Part shown: one piece after another, positions 16,680 to 24,585 of the stretch
Layout of the letters: every line of letters begins with the position of its first letter
Position numbering within the stretch: the first letter of the stretch is position 1
NCBI RefSeq assembly: GCF_005952805.1
Contig: NZ_CP040709.1
Coordinates: forward strand, 3,968,001 to 4,032,000
Length of the DNA: 64,000 nt
Reading direction: 5' to 3'
From: Inhella inkyongensis
Lineage (GTDB): Bacteria > Pseudomonadota > Gammaproteobacteria > Burkholderiales > Burkholderiaceae_C
Notes under the pieces: generated by a model
What the model saw: the letters and a program-made list of their open reading frames with translations, nothing else
Told to the model about the DNA's origin: nothing
Database searches by the model: none
Made by a program: the position numbers and the translations under genes

Positions 16680-19600
16680 TGCACGCCTCGACCCCTTCGA
16701 ACGACTGGCTGCGCGCGCTCTGGGCCCGCGCCAGCACGCTGGATGAGCGCCTGAGCGGCGCCTTTGTGCCCCAGGCAGGCGCCGAAGACGAAGCCGAGCA
16801 ACGCTGGGCCGCCTGGCTGCATCTGGCCGCCGAAGACGACCCCCAGCGCATGGCCCGTCGCCTGCGCTTTGACGGCCTGCAGGAGACCGAGGTGCGCCGC
16901 CTGCTGGGCCGCGTGGGGCCCCGCCCCGAGCAAGTTCTGCCCCCGGAGTTCACCCTGGTGGCCGAAGCCCTGGGTCCCTGCGAGCCTGCGGCGGACACGC
17001 AGCTGAGCACCTTGCGTCCGCAGCTGCCCTTTGCCGAGGTGTTGGCACCCTGGTTGCTGCGTGCCCAGCAGCGCCTGGACGCCGCGCTGGCCGGCCAGCC
17101 GGTCGCCTCCGTGCCCGCCCTGCGCCTCGGCTGCTTGCGCGGCCTGGCCGCACGCCTGTGCGAGTTCAGCGGCCCCAGCCTGGCGGCTTTGCTGGAAGCA
17201 CAACGCGCCGCTCAGCCCCAGGGCTGCTACGCCCGCGTGCTGCAGCAGGCCGCCCAGCCCGACTTCTGGATGGAACACGCCGCCATGACCCGCTCCATGG
17301 CCCTGGCGGCCCTGCATTGGGTGGCGGCCAGCGCCGAGCTGCTGCTGCGCTGGCAGGCCGATGCCCCGGCCCTTGAGCAGCGCTTCGGGGCCGCTGCCGC
17401 GGGCCAGCCCGTGGGCCTGCAGACCGGCCTGGGCGACCCCCATCGCGGCGGCCGCGAGGTGGCCCGGTTGGACTTCGCCAGCGGCCTGTCGCTCTATTAC
17501 AAGCCACGCCCTCTGAGCCTGGACCAGGCCTTTGCCGCCTTGCTCGAGCAACTGCGCCAAGAAGGCGCGGCCGACGACTTGCAGCTTCCTGCCACCTTGG
17601 CGCGCGCCGACTACGGCTGGGTGCAGGGCGTGGTGGCGCAGCCGGTGCACGAGGCCGCCCAGGTCGAGCGCTACTTCGAGCGCGGCGGGGCCCTGCTCTG
17701 CCTGGCCCATCTGCTGGACATCACCGACATCCACTCGGGCAACGTCATCGCCGTGGGCGAGCAGCCGGTGCTGATCGATCTGGAGACCGTCTGCCACCAG
17801 CGCGCCCGCGACCTGGAAGAGGACTACTCCGACGCCGAACTGCGGGCCCGCCAGACCCTGGCGGCCTCGGTGCTGGGCTGCGGCCTGCTGCCCGATGCGC
17901 GACAGGAGGGCGAGCTCTGGGTCGAACTGGGTGGGCTCTCGCCCGGTGACGGCGCGCTCACGCAAGCCCGCCAGTCGCACTGGGTCGATCTGGGTCAGGA
18001 CAGCATGCGCCGCGAGTTCCAGCCCCTGACCGTGGGCGATGGCGCGCACCAGCTGATGTTCCAGGGCCGACGCGTGGCCGTGCGCGAACAGGGCGCTGCG
18101 CTGCAACGCGGCTTCGAGCGCATGGCCCGCCATGCCATGGCGCGGCGCCAAGCCTGGTGCGCGCCGGGCGGCGTGCTCAGCGGCTTTGCCCGCTGCGAGG
18201 CCCGCTTCATCTTTCGTGGCACCCTGGTCTACACCGCGCTTCTGAACCGCCTCAATGCCCCCGAACTCTGCCAAGAAGGCGTGGACCGCAGCCTGCTGAT
18301 GGAGGCCCTGGCCCGCCCGCTGCTGAACCGCGAACAGGCACCCAGCATCTGGCCCCTGCTGGCCGCCGAACGCCGGGCCATGGCCCAGGGCGATGTGCCG
18401 CACTTCCACAGCCCGGTGGACCAGGCCGTGCTGCACCTCGACGGCCATGCGCCCATCAGCGGCTACCTGATGGAGGCCGGCATGCAGCGCCTGGTGCAAC
18501 GCTTGCAGGATTTCGGCGAGCCCGACCTGCGCCGCGAGCTGGACTTCATCGCCAGCGCGCTGCTGCGCCCGCTCGACGCCGCGCAGCCCCAGGCTGACCC
18601 GGCATCCGCCACCCCTGCCACGCCCGCTGAACTGGACGCCGCCGCCCTGCAACGCGCCACCCAGGCCCTGGGTGACGAGCTGGCCGCACGCGCCATCTGG
18701 GGGCGCGACGGCTCCGCCACCTGGATCCAGCCGCGCCTGGTGGCCGAAGAGAACCGCATCGGCTGGCAGCCCCTGCCGCCCTGGCTGGGCGAAGGCGTGG
18801 CCGGCGTGGCGCTCAGCCTGGCCTATCTGGAGCAAGGGCCGGAGGGCCAGCGCTTCCAGGCCCTGCGCCGTGCCGCCCAGCGCCATCTGGCCCTGGGCCT
18901 GACGCAGCTGGACGAGCAGCCCCTGGGCGGCATCAGCGGCGCCCCCTCGGTGGCCTATGCGCTGGCGCGCATCGCCAGCCTGTGCGGCGACCGCAGTGCC
19001 CTGCAACTGGCCGGCGCCGTGGTGCAACGCATCCCCCTGAGCGCCCTGGCCGCCGACGAAGTGCTGGACCTGGCTGGCGGTGTGGCCGGCACCCTGCTGT
19101 GCCTGAGCAGCGTGCGCGAAGTAGCCGAGGCCCAGGGCGATGTAGCCCTGGCCCAAGCCTGCAGCCTGCGCATCCAGGCCTGTGCCCTGCGTCTGGAGCA
19201 GGCCGGCGCCGCCGGCCCCATCCCCACCGTGGCCGGCAAGGTGCTCACCGGCCTGTCCCATGGCCAGTCCGGCTTTGCCCTGGCCCTGGCGCGTCTGCGC
19301 CCCGCTGAAACCGGGCCGGCACTCCAGGCCCTGGGCCGGGCCGCGCTGGAATTCGAACGGCAGGCTTTTGAACCCGGCGCCCGCAACTGGCGCGATCTGC
19401 GCCCCAGCGCCAGCAGCCCCTGCGCCTGCGCCTGGTGCCATGGCGCCCCCGGCATCGGCCTGGTGCGCGCCGTGCTGCGCGCCCAGGGCGAGCCCGGTGT
19501 GGAGCAAGACCTGCAGCACGCCGCCCGCAGCACCCAGGCCGAGCCCGACGCCGCGCTGGACCATCTGTGCTGCGGCAACTTCGGTCTGGTGGCCTGCGGC

Positions 19601-19825
19601 CAAGACCTGGCCGAGGCCCTGGACGACCCACACCAGCAAGCCCAAACCCGCCAACGCGCCGCCCGCGCCATCGCCCGCGCCCAGGCCCAGGGCGGCTACC
19701 GCACCCTGGCCGGCAGCCCCAGCACCCTGCAAAGCCTGGGCCTGTTCACCGGCCTGGCCGGCATCGTCTACGCGCTGCTGCGACTGGACCGCCCCGACCT
19801 GCCCAGTGTGTTGCGGCTGCAATAA
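16679..19825 (+). CDS. lanM: LanM: bifunctional class II lanthipeptide synthetase (CCG type)
   Basis: 1048 residues, normal for LanM. The N-terminal two thirds is the dehydratase (DUF4135), with YYKPRPLSLD, D350-I-H352-S-G-N355 and the metal-binding IDLE at 366-369; it phosphorylates and eliminates Ser/Thr. The C-terminal ~350 residues are the LanC-like cyclase: GIAGVALSL-like repeats, WCHGAPGIG with zinc ligand Cys920, and LCCGNFG with Cys964-Cys965. Three cysteines at the zinc site (CCG instead of CHG) is the arrangement described for ProcM-type enzymes, which tolerate varied substrates. ATG 16679 overlaps the lanT stop; a GTG one codon upstream is possible. No immunity (LanFEG) genes follow. 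Confidence 0.95.
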   Translation: MHASTPSNDWLRALWARASTLDERLSGAFVPQAGAEDEAEQRWAAWLHLAAEDDPQRMARRLRFDGLQETEVRRLLGRVGPRPEQVLPPEFTLVAEALGPCEPAADTQLSTLRPQLPFAEVLAPWLLRAQQRLDAALAGQPVASVPALRLGCLRGLAARLCEFSGPSLAALLEAQRAAQPQGCYARVLQQAAQPDFWMEHAAMTRSMALAALHWVAASAELLLRWQADAPALEQRFGAAAAGQPVGLQTGLGDPHRGGREVARLDFASGLSLYYKPRPLSLDQAFAALLEQLRQEGAADDLQLPATLARADYGWVQGVVAQPVHEAAQVERYFERGGALLCLAHLLDITDIHSGNVIAVGEQPVLIDLETVCHQRARDLEEDYSDAELRARQTLAASVLGCGLLPDARQEGELWVELGGLSPGDGALTQARQSHWVDLGQDSMRREFQPLTVGDGAHQLMFQGRRVAVREQGAALQRGFERMARHAMARRQAWCAPGGVLSGFARCEARFIFRGTLVYTALLNRLNAPELCQEGVDRSLLMEALARPLLNREQAPSIWPLLAAERRAMAQGDVPHFHSPVDQAVLHLDGHAPISGYLMEAGMQRLVQRLQDFGEPDLRRELDFIASALLRPLDAAQPQADPASATPATPAELDAAALQRATQALGDELAARAIWGRDGSATWIQPRLVAEENRIGWQPLPPWLGEGVAGVALSLAYLEQGPEGQRFQALRRAAQRHLALGLTQLDEQPLGGISGAPSVAYALARIASLCGDRSALQLAGAVVQRIPLSALAADEVLDLAGGVAGTLLCLSSVREVAEAQGDVALAQACSLRIQACALRLEQAGAAGPIPTVAGKVLTGLSHGQSGFALALARLRPAETGPALQALGRAALEFERQAFEPGARNWRDLRPSASSPCACAWCHGAPGIGLVRAVLRAQGEPGVEQDLQHAARSTQAEPDAALDHLCCGNFGLVACGQDLAEALDDPHQQAQTRQRAARAIARAQAQGGYRTLAGSPSTLQSLGLFTGLAGIVYALLRLDRPDLPSVLRLQ

Positions 19826-19856
19826 GGAGAGGGGAGCTGGCTAACAATGCGCACCC

Positions 19857-20510
19857 ATGCTGCGCTATCAAACCCTGCCCGTCACCGCCTTCCAACAAAA
19901 CTGCTCCCTGGTCTGGTGCGACCAGACGAACGAGGCCGCGCTGATCGACCCAGGGGGTGAGATCCCGCGCCTGCTGGCCGCTGTGAAGGAGCGTGGCTTG
20001 ACGCTCAAGGCCATCTGGCAGACCCACGCCCACATCGACCATGCCGGCGCCACCGGCCAGCTGGCGCGCGAGCAAGGCCTGCCCATCATTGGCCCGCACC
20101 CGGGCGATCAGTTCTGGATCGACGGCCTGCCGCAGCAGAGCCAGATGTTTGGCTTCCCGCAGGCCGAGCACTTCACGCCCACGCGCTGGCTGGCCGATGG
20201 CGACACCGTGCAGCTGGGTCAAGAGACGGTGCAGGTGCGCCACTGCCCGGGCCACACGCCCGGCCATGTGGTGTTTTACAGCCCCACGGCGCAGCGTGCC
20301 TTTGTCGGCGATGTGCTGTTCGCCGGCTCGATCGGCCGCACCGATTTCCCGCAGGGCAATTACGAACAGCTGATCGCCTCCATCACCCAGCGCCTGTGGC
20401 CCATGGGGGATGAGACAGTCTTCATCCCCGGCCACGGGCCGGAGAGCAGCTTTGGCGCCGAGCGGCGCAGCAACCCTTTTGTGGCGGACGCGGCGCTGCG
20501 CGGGCGCTGA
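19857..20510 (+). CDS. MBL-fold metallohydrolase (glyoxalase II-like, YcbL type)
   Basis: 217 residues. The metallo-beta-lactamase motif THAHIDH gives zinc ligands His57, His59, Asp61 and His62. Further ligands are in CPGHTPGH (His), FVGDVLF (Asp) and FIPGHGP (His). Length and the missing C-terminal substrate domain match the small YcbL-like proteins, which hydrolyse S-lactoylglutathione or related thioesters, rather than full GloB. It lies 31 bp after lanM but is a common housekeeping gene, so a role in the lanthipeptide pathway is not implied. Confidence 0.88.
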   Translation: MLRYQTLPVTAFQQNCSLVWCDQTNEAALIDPGGEIPRLLAAVKERGLTLKAIWQTHAHIDHAGATGQLAREQGLPIIGPHPGDQFWIDGLPQQSQMFGFPQAEHFTPTRWLADGDTVQLGQETVQVRHCPGHTPGHVVFYSPTAQRAFVGDVLFAGSIGRTDFPQGNYEQLIASITQRLWPMGDETVFIPGHGPESSFGAERRSNPFVADAALRGR

Positions 20511-20547
20511 GGCCGCTTCCGACCGCAATCCGCAACCCCGACTGGGC

Positions 20548-21015
20548 TCAGGGCAGGCGCGCAATCAACTCGTAGTAATGGGCTCCGCCCTCCGCGCGAA
20601 TGCGCAGCTCCCCGGCAATGCCCAGCAGCTCGCCCTGGCCGGATCCGGGCAGGATGGGCGCGCGCAGCTCCGGCAGGCCCTGGCTCAGCAGGCCCAGTTG
20701 GGCGACGGCAAAGGCACCGCTGCGGCCGTGCAGTCGGCCCCGGAAGACCTCCAGGGCCACATAGCCCGCCTCGCCCTGGCGCGGGTGCCCGGCCGACAGC
20801 ATCTCGCCCACGGCCTCCCCCTCCAGCGCGCCGCGATACTGCTTGCGAAAGCCGCGACGCTGCAGGGCGCCCTCGCCCCAGGTGCTGGCTGGGTCCAACT
20901 GGATCTCGAACAGTCCTTGTGCATTCAGTTCTTGAGGCATGGCGGCTGAGCTGGCCAGCGCGGCACAGCCGGCCAGTGCCAGGCGCCGCGTGATCGATTG
21001 ATGGAAGGTCCACAT
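20548..21015 (-). CDS. DUF3224 family exported protein
   Basis: 155 residues. It has a signal peptide (RRLALAGCAALASSAA) and then the DUF3224 pattern: GLFEIQLDP, KQYRGALEGEAVGEMLSAG, GYVALEVFRGRLHGRSGAFAV and ILPGSGQGELLGIAGELRI. The family forms a small beta-barrel of unknown function and is often next to AraC-type regulators, as here. Its start codon lies on top of the start of the divergent AraC gene (21014-21016), so at least one of the two true starts may be elsewhere; an in-frame ATG at 21033 exists. Confidence 0.75.
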   Translation of the reverse strand: MWTFHQSITRRLALAGCAALASSAAMPQELNAQGLFEIQLDPASTWGEGALQRRGFRKQYRGALEGEAVGEMLSAGHPRQGEAGYVALEVFRGRLHGRSGAFAVAQLGLLSQGLPELRAPILPGSGQGELLGIAGELRIRAEGGAHYYELIARLP

Positions 21016-21835
21016 GCCGGCATGCTCGCCCACGCCCGCCCCGCCGTCTTGTCAAAACCCGACCTTGGATGCGCGCGCCCTCTTGAGTGGCCCGAAGGGC
21101 CTGCGCCTGCGCCGCTATCCGGCCAGCGCCGAGCTCTCCCCGTGGATCGACTTCCATTGGCTGATCGACTGGGACTTGCCGCCGGGCCAGGTGGAGCAAC
21201 AGCAGGTGCTGCCCTTTCCGCATCCGCATCTGGTCTTTGAGGCCGGCGCCACCGCCTTGCATGGCGTGGCGCGGGGGGTGTACACGCGCAGCATGCAGGG
21301 CAGCGGGCGCGTCCATGGTCTGCGCTTCTTTGGCCTGCGCAGCTGGCTCACGCAGCCCCTGCTGGCCTTCAGCGACAGCCAGACCGATGCTTCACCCTGC
21401 CTCGATCGTCCGGTTCCCGAGGCCGAGGCCTGGGTTCTGCAGACTCAGGAAGACGCCGAGGCCGTGCGCCGCGCCGAGGCCCTGCTGCTGCCGCAACGCC
21501 CACCCCTCGATCCCTGGCTGCCCCGGCTGCGGGCTTTGATCGACACCGTGCAGCAAGACCCAGGGCTGATCCGCGCGCAACAACTGCAGGCGATCTTGGG
21601 GCTTTCCGAGCGCGCGCTGCAGCGGCTGTTTGCCGACTACCTCGGGGTCACGCCGAAGTGGCTGCTGCAACGCGCCCGCGCCCAAGACGCGGTGCAGCGA
21701 CTGCGCGCCGCAGATTGCCCACCCTTGGCCGAACTGGCGCTCGAACTGGGCTTTCATGACCAAGCGCATTTCACCCGCAGCCTGCACCGCTTGGTGGGCT
21801 TCACGCCGCAGCAACTGCGCCGCAGAGGCAACTGA
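21014..21835 (+). CDS. AraC-family transcriptional regulator
   Basis: 273 residues. The N-terminal ~150 residues contain a cupin-like sensing domain (SPWIDFHWLIDWDLPPGQ, VLPFPHPHLVFEAG, GLRFFGLRSWL). The C-terminal two helix-turn-helix units read LQAILGLSERALQRLFADYLGVTPKWLLQRARAQDA and LALELGFHDQAHFTRSLHRLVGFTPQQLR in outline, the AraC signature. It is divergent from the DUF3224 gene, which it probably controls. The first ~15 residues are unusual (MPACSPTPAPPSCQ) and a later start such as TTG 21065 may be the real one. Confidence 0.82.
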   Translation: MPACSPTPAPPSCQNPTLDARALLSGPKGLRLRRYPASAELSPWIDFHWLIDWDLPPGQVEQQQVLPFPHPHLVFEAGATALHGVARGVYTRSMQGSGRVHGLRFFGLRSWLTQPLLAFSDSQTDASPCLDRPVPEAEAWVLQTQEDAEAVRRAEALLLPQRPPLDPWLPRLRALIDTVQQDPGLIRAQQLQAILGLSERALQRLFADYLGVTPKWLLQRARAQDAVQRLRAADCPPLAELALELGFHDQAHFTRSLHRLVGFTPQQLRRRGN

Positions 21836-21875
21836 GCACGAGGTGCGCTGGCGCAGACGGATCGGCGCCGACCGC

Positions 21876-23642
21876 TCACTCCTTGGCCGTATACCGCCAC
21901 CAATCCCGCGTGAAGGGGTGGCGGCGGTAGCCCTCCACGCCAGGCTGACTGAGGTCCACGCGCAGCGCATGGAAGTGCGGCAGATAGGGCTGGTAGGCCA
22001 GCATCAGGCGGTTGGCCGCGCGCATGGCGGCCAGGCGCTCGGGGCCGTCGGGCAGGGCGCGCTGTTTTTCGTAGGCGCGATCAAAAGCGGGCAGCACCAG
22101 ACGGGCGTCATTGGCCTGGCCGGCGTTGGGGCCATAGCCCAGGGCCAGGAAGAAGTCGCCGTCGGGCTGGCTGGTGGTCCAGCTGTAGCTCCACATCTGC
22201 AAGGTGCCGGCCAGTGAGTTCTTGATCAGCTCGCCGAATTGGCCGGGCTCGAACACGATGCGCAGGCCAAGAAGCCGCATCTTCTTCAGCCACAGCTCGT
22301 TGATGGCGCGCTGGCGGCTGTCGGACAGACCCGCCAGGCGCAGGGTCAGGCTGCGGCCATCGGGGTGTTCGCGCCAGCCATCGCGATCCACATCGCGGTA
22401 GCCATAGGTGTCCAGCAGCGCCCGGGCGCGGGCCATGTCGCCACTGCCGGCCGCGCTGCGCAGGGTGGCATCGAAACCATAGACCGCCGGCACCAGCATG
22501 GACTGCGCCGGCACACCCTGACCCTTGAAGACGCTGCGCAACTCCTCGGTGTTGTCGTAGGCCAGCGCGATGGCGCGGCGCAGCGCCACGCGCTCCGGCT
22601 GCAGGCCGCCGATGTCGGGGTCCTCGCAGTTGAAGAAGGTGTGGCGCACGCTGGCATCCACCTGGGCCCGCGCCTGCACACCGCGCTGCGCCAGATAGGG
22701 CGCCAGCCGGCCACCGGGCATCACCGCCGGAGCCAGGGTGGGAGGCAGCTCCAGCACATCGATCTCGCCGCCATGGAAGGCCAGCCAGCGCGGCTGCTCC
22801 TCCAGGATCACATTGACCTCCACCGCGTCCACCAGGGGCAGGCGGCGGCCCTGCAAGCGCTTGAGCAGGGCCTGGTCTTCGGCGTTCAGATCGGTGGCCA
22901 GGCTGTCGAAATGCTGCTCGCGAAAGCGCGGGTTGCGCACCAGGCGCACCTGCGAGCCGCGCCGCCAGCGCTGCAACATGAAGGGGCCAGTGCCCACCGG
23001 GTGAGCGGGCAACTCGTCGTCGTAGTGTTCGACCACCTCGCGCGCCAGCGCGCCGGTGAGCCCCGGCACCGCAAAGAGCTGCACAAAGCGCGGCGCGGGG
23101 CGTGCCAGGCGAATCTCAAAGCGATAGCGGTCCAGCGCGCGCAAGCCCGCCACCGGGGCGTCGTAGTCCAGGCCGGTCTTGGCCTTCAGCGCCCGCTGGC
23201 GCAGTTCGCTCAGGCCCAGGATGCCGGCGTTCTCGAAATGGAACAGATGCTCGGTGGGGATGCGCGGGTCAAAAAAACGCTTGATGCTGTAGACGTAATC
23301 GGCCGCCACCAGCTCGCGCGGCTTGCCGCCGAAGGCCGGGTCATCCGCAAAGAAGATGCCGGGCTGCAGCGTGAAGACCCAGCGTGTGAAGTTCTCGCTG
23401 GCCTCGGGCAGGGCGGCGGCCGTCTGTGGCCGCAGCAGGGCCGGGCGGGCCAGGTAGTCGTAGGTCAGCGGGCTCTCAAAAATGTGCGCGTTGATGGTGA
23501 CCGAGGTGCGGTCGGACACGCGCGGTGGGTCAAAGCCCACCTCGGCGATGTCGGTACCCACGCGCAGCACGCGCTCGGGCGCCGCGCTGGCCCAAGCCGG
23601 CAGCGGCAGCGCCGCGGAGGCCAGCAGATCGCGGCGACGCAT
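21876..23642 (-). CDS. Oligopeptide-type ABC substrate-binding protein (family 5)
   Basis: 588 residues. The N-terminus MRRRDLLASAALPLPAWASA looks like a Tat signal. The family-5 pattern follows: GFDPPRVSDRTSVTINAHIFESPL, GTGPFMLQRWRRGSQVRLVRNPRFRE, and a C-terminal RDWWRY end. A DVDRDGWREHPDG segment is shared with the three binding proteins at 34-39.6 kb. It should bind peptides in the periplasm for an Opp-type importer, but no permease gene adjoins it. It is the last gene of an ampG-M48 protease operon (10-bp gap), which suggests peptidoglycan or cell-wall peptide recycling as one possible role. Confidence 0.88.
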   Translation of the reverse strand: MRRRDLLASAALPLPAWASAAPERVLRVGTDIAEVGFDPPRVSDRTSVTINAHIFESPLTYDYLARPALLRPQTAAALPEASENFTRWVFTLQPGIFFADDPAFGGKPRELVAADYVYSIKRFFDPRIPTEHLFHFENAGILGLSELRQRALKAKTGLDYDAPVAGLRALDRYRFEIRLARPAPRFVQLFAVPGLTGALAREVVEHYDDELPAHPVGTGPFMLQRWRRGSQVRLVRNPRFREQHFDSLATDLNAEDQALLKRLQGRRLPLVDAVEVNVILEEQPRWLAFHGGEIDVLELPPTLAPAVMPGGRLAPYLAQRGVQARAQVDASVRHTFFNCEDPDIGGLQPERVALRRAIALAYDNTEELRSVFKGQGVPAQSMLVPAVYGFDATLRSAAGSGDMARARALLDTYGYRDVDRDGWREHPDGRSLTLRLAGLSDSRQRAINELWLKKMRLLGLRIVFEPGQFGELIKNSLAGTLQMWSYSWTTSQPDGDFFLALGYGPNAGQANDARLVLPAFDRAYEKQRALPDGPERLAAMRAANRLMLAYQPYLPHFHALRVDLSQPGVEGYRRHPFTRDWWRYTAKE

Positions 23643-23652
23643 CAAGCCGACG

Positions 23653-24585
23653 TCAGCCCAGGCTCGCCGGTGCGGGCGGAAAGCGCCGCTCGGGCTTGGG
23701 CGCGCGGGCGAACAGGCCGGCCACCTGGGGCGTGGTCTTTTGAATGTCCTGGATACGGGTCTTGCCGGCCGGATGGGTGCTGAGCCACTGAGGCGGAGCG
23801 CCCTTGTGGGCACGGCCCATCTTTTCCCACAAGGTCACGCCGGCTGCCGGGTCGTAGCCGGCGCGGGCGGCCAGTTCCATGCCCACCAGATCGGCCTCGG
23901 TCTCGTCCTCGCGGCTGAACTTCAGGGTCAGCAACTGGGCGCCCATGTTCATCGCCGCATCGCCCAGATTGCCCAGGCCCAACAGGCTGCTGAGCAGGCC
24001 GGCGCCCACGCGCGTGGCCGTGGACTTGCCCATGCGCTCGCGGGCGTGTTCACGCAGCGCGTGGGCGATCTCGTGCCCCATGATGGCGGCAACCTCGTCG
24101 TCGCTGAGCTGCAGCTGGGCCAGGATGCCGTAATAGAAGGCGATCTTGCCGGCCGGCATGCAAAAGGCATTCAGCTCCTTGCTGGCAATGACATTGACCT
24201 CCCACTTCCACTGCCGGGCACGCGGGTTCCACTCCTCGGTGAAAGGCAGCATGCGTTGGGCAATGAAGCGCAGGCGTTCCACCTGGGGGTGGTTGGCAGG
24301 CAGCAAAGCGCGCTTCTGGTTGGCCTCGCCCACCATCTGCTGGTACTGCATGGCGGCGGCTTGTTCAACCTGCTCGGCCGGCACCAGCTTGGTGAACTTG
24401 CTGCGCTCACCCACCTGCACGCCCTCACGCTGCGCCAAGGCGGCACCGCTGGCGCCCGCCAGCAGCAGCCCGGTGAACAGGCGTCGCTGCGGCGCAGCCG
24501 CCGGGCCGCAGCAGTCGCAGCGGCCAAAACCATAGGAGGGGGCGTGTTCTAGGTGCAGGGTGTCCATGGGGCGGATTGTGTTCAT
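23653..24585 (-). CDS. M48 family zinc metallopeptidase (exported)
   Basis: 310 residues. The zinc motif is HEIAH, with His171, Glu172 and His175 in AAIMGHEIAHALREHARERMG. The third ligand Glu sits in FSREDETEADLVGMELAARAGYDP, the usual M48 second motif. The N-terminal RRLFTGLLLAGASGAALA is a Tat-like or Sec signal after a short Cys-rich head (RCDCCGP). Related proteins (LoiP/YcaL/BepA class) act on outer-membrane or periplasmic proteins. ATG 24585 gives an ATGA overlap with the end of ampG, supporting this start; ATG 24567 is possible. Confidence 0.9.
   Translation of the reverse strand: MNTIRPMDTLHLEHAPSYGFGRCDCCGPAAAPQRRLFTGLLLAGASGAALAQREGVQVGERSKFTKLVPAEQVEQAAAMQYQQMVGEANQKRALLPANHPQVERLRFIAQRMLPFTEEWNPRARQWKWEVNVIASKELNAFCMPAGKIAFYYGILAQLQLSDDEVAAIMGHEIAHALREHARERMGKSTATRVGAGLLSSLLGLGNLGDAAMNMGAQLLTLKFSREDETEADLVGMELAARAGYDPAAGVTLWEKMGRAHKGAPPQWLSTHPAGKTRIQDIQKTTPQVAGLFARAPKPERRFPPAPASLG

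Noticed and set aside
16616..19822. Open frame of over 1000 codons antisense to lanM (and similar ones antisense to the kinase fusion, the exporter, the binding proteins and the GGDEF genes)
   Set aside because: Product is Gln/Ala/Gly/His-rich low-complexity sequence without family motifs, the typical mirror of a GC-rich gene; the opposite strand has a full, motif-complete gene.
19857..20510. MBL-fold gene as a lanthipeptide tailoring or resistance gene
   Set aside because: It is a typical housekeeping YcbL-like hydrolase and only adjacent by position.
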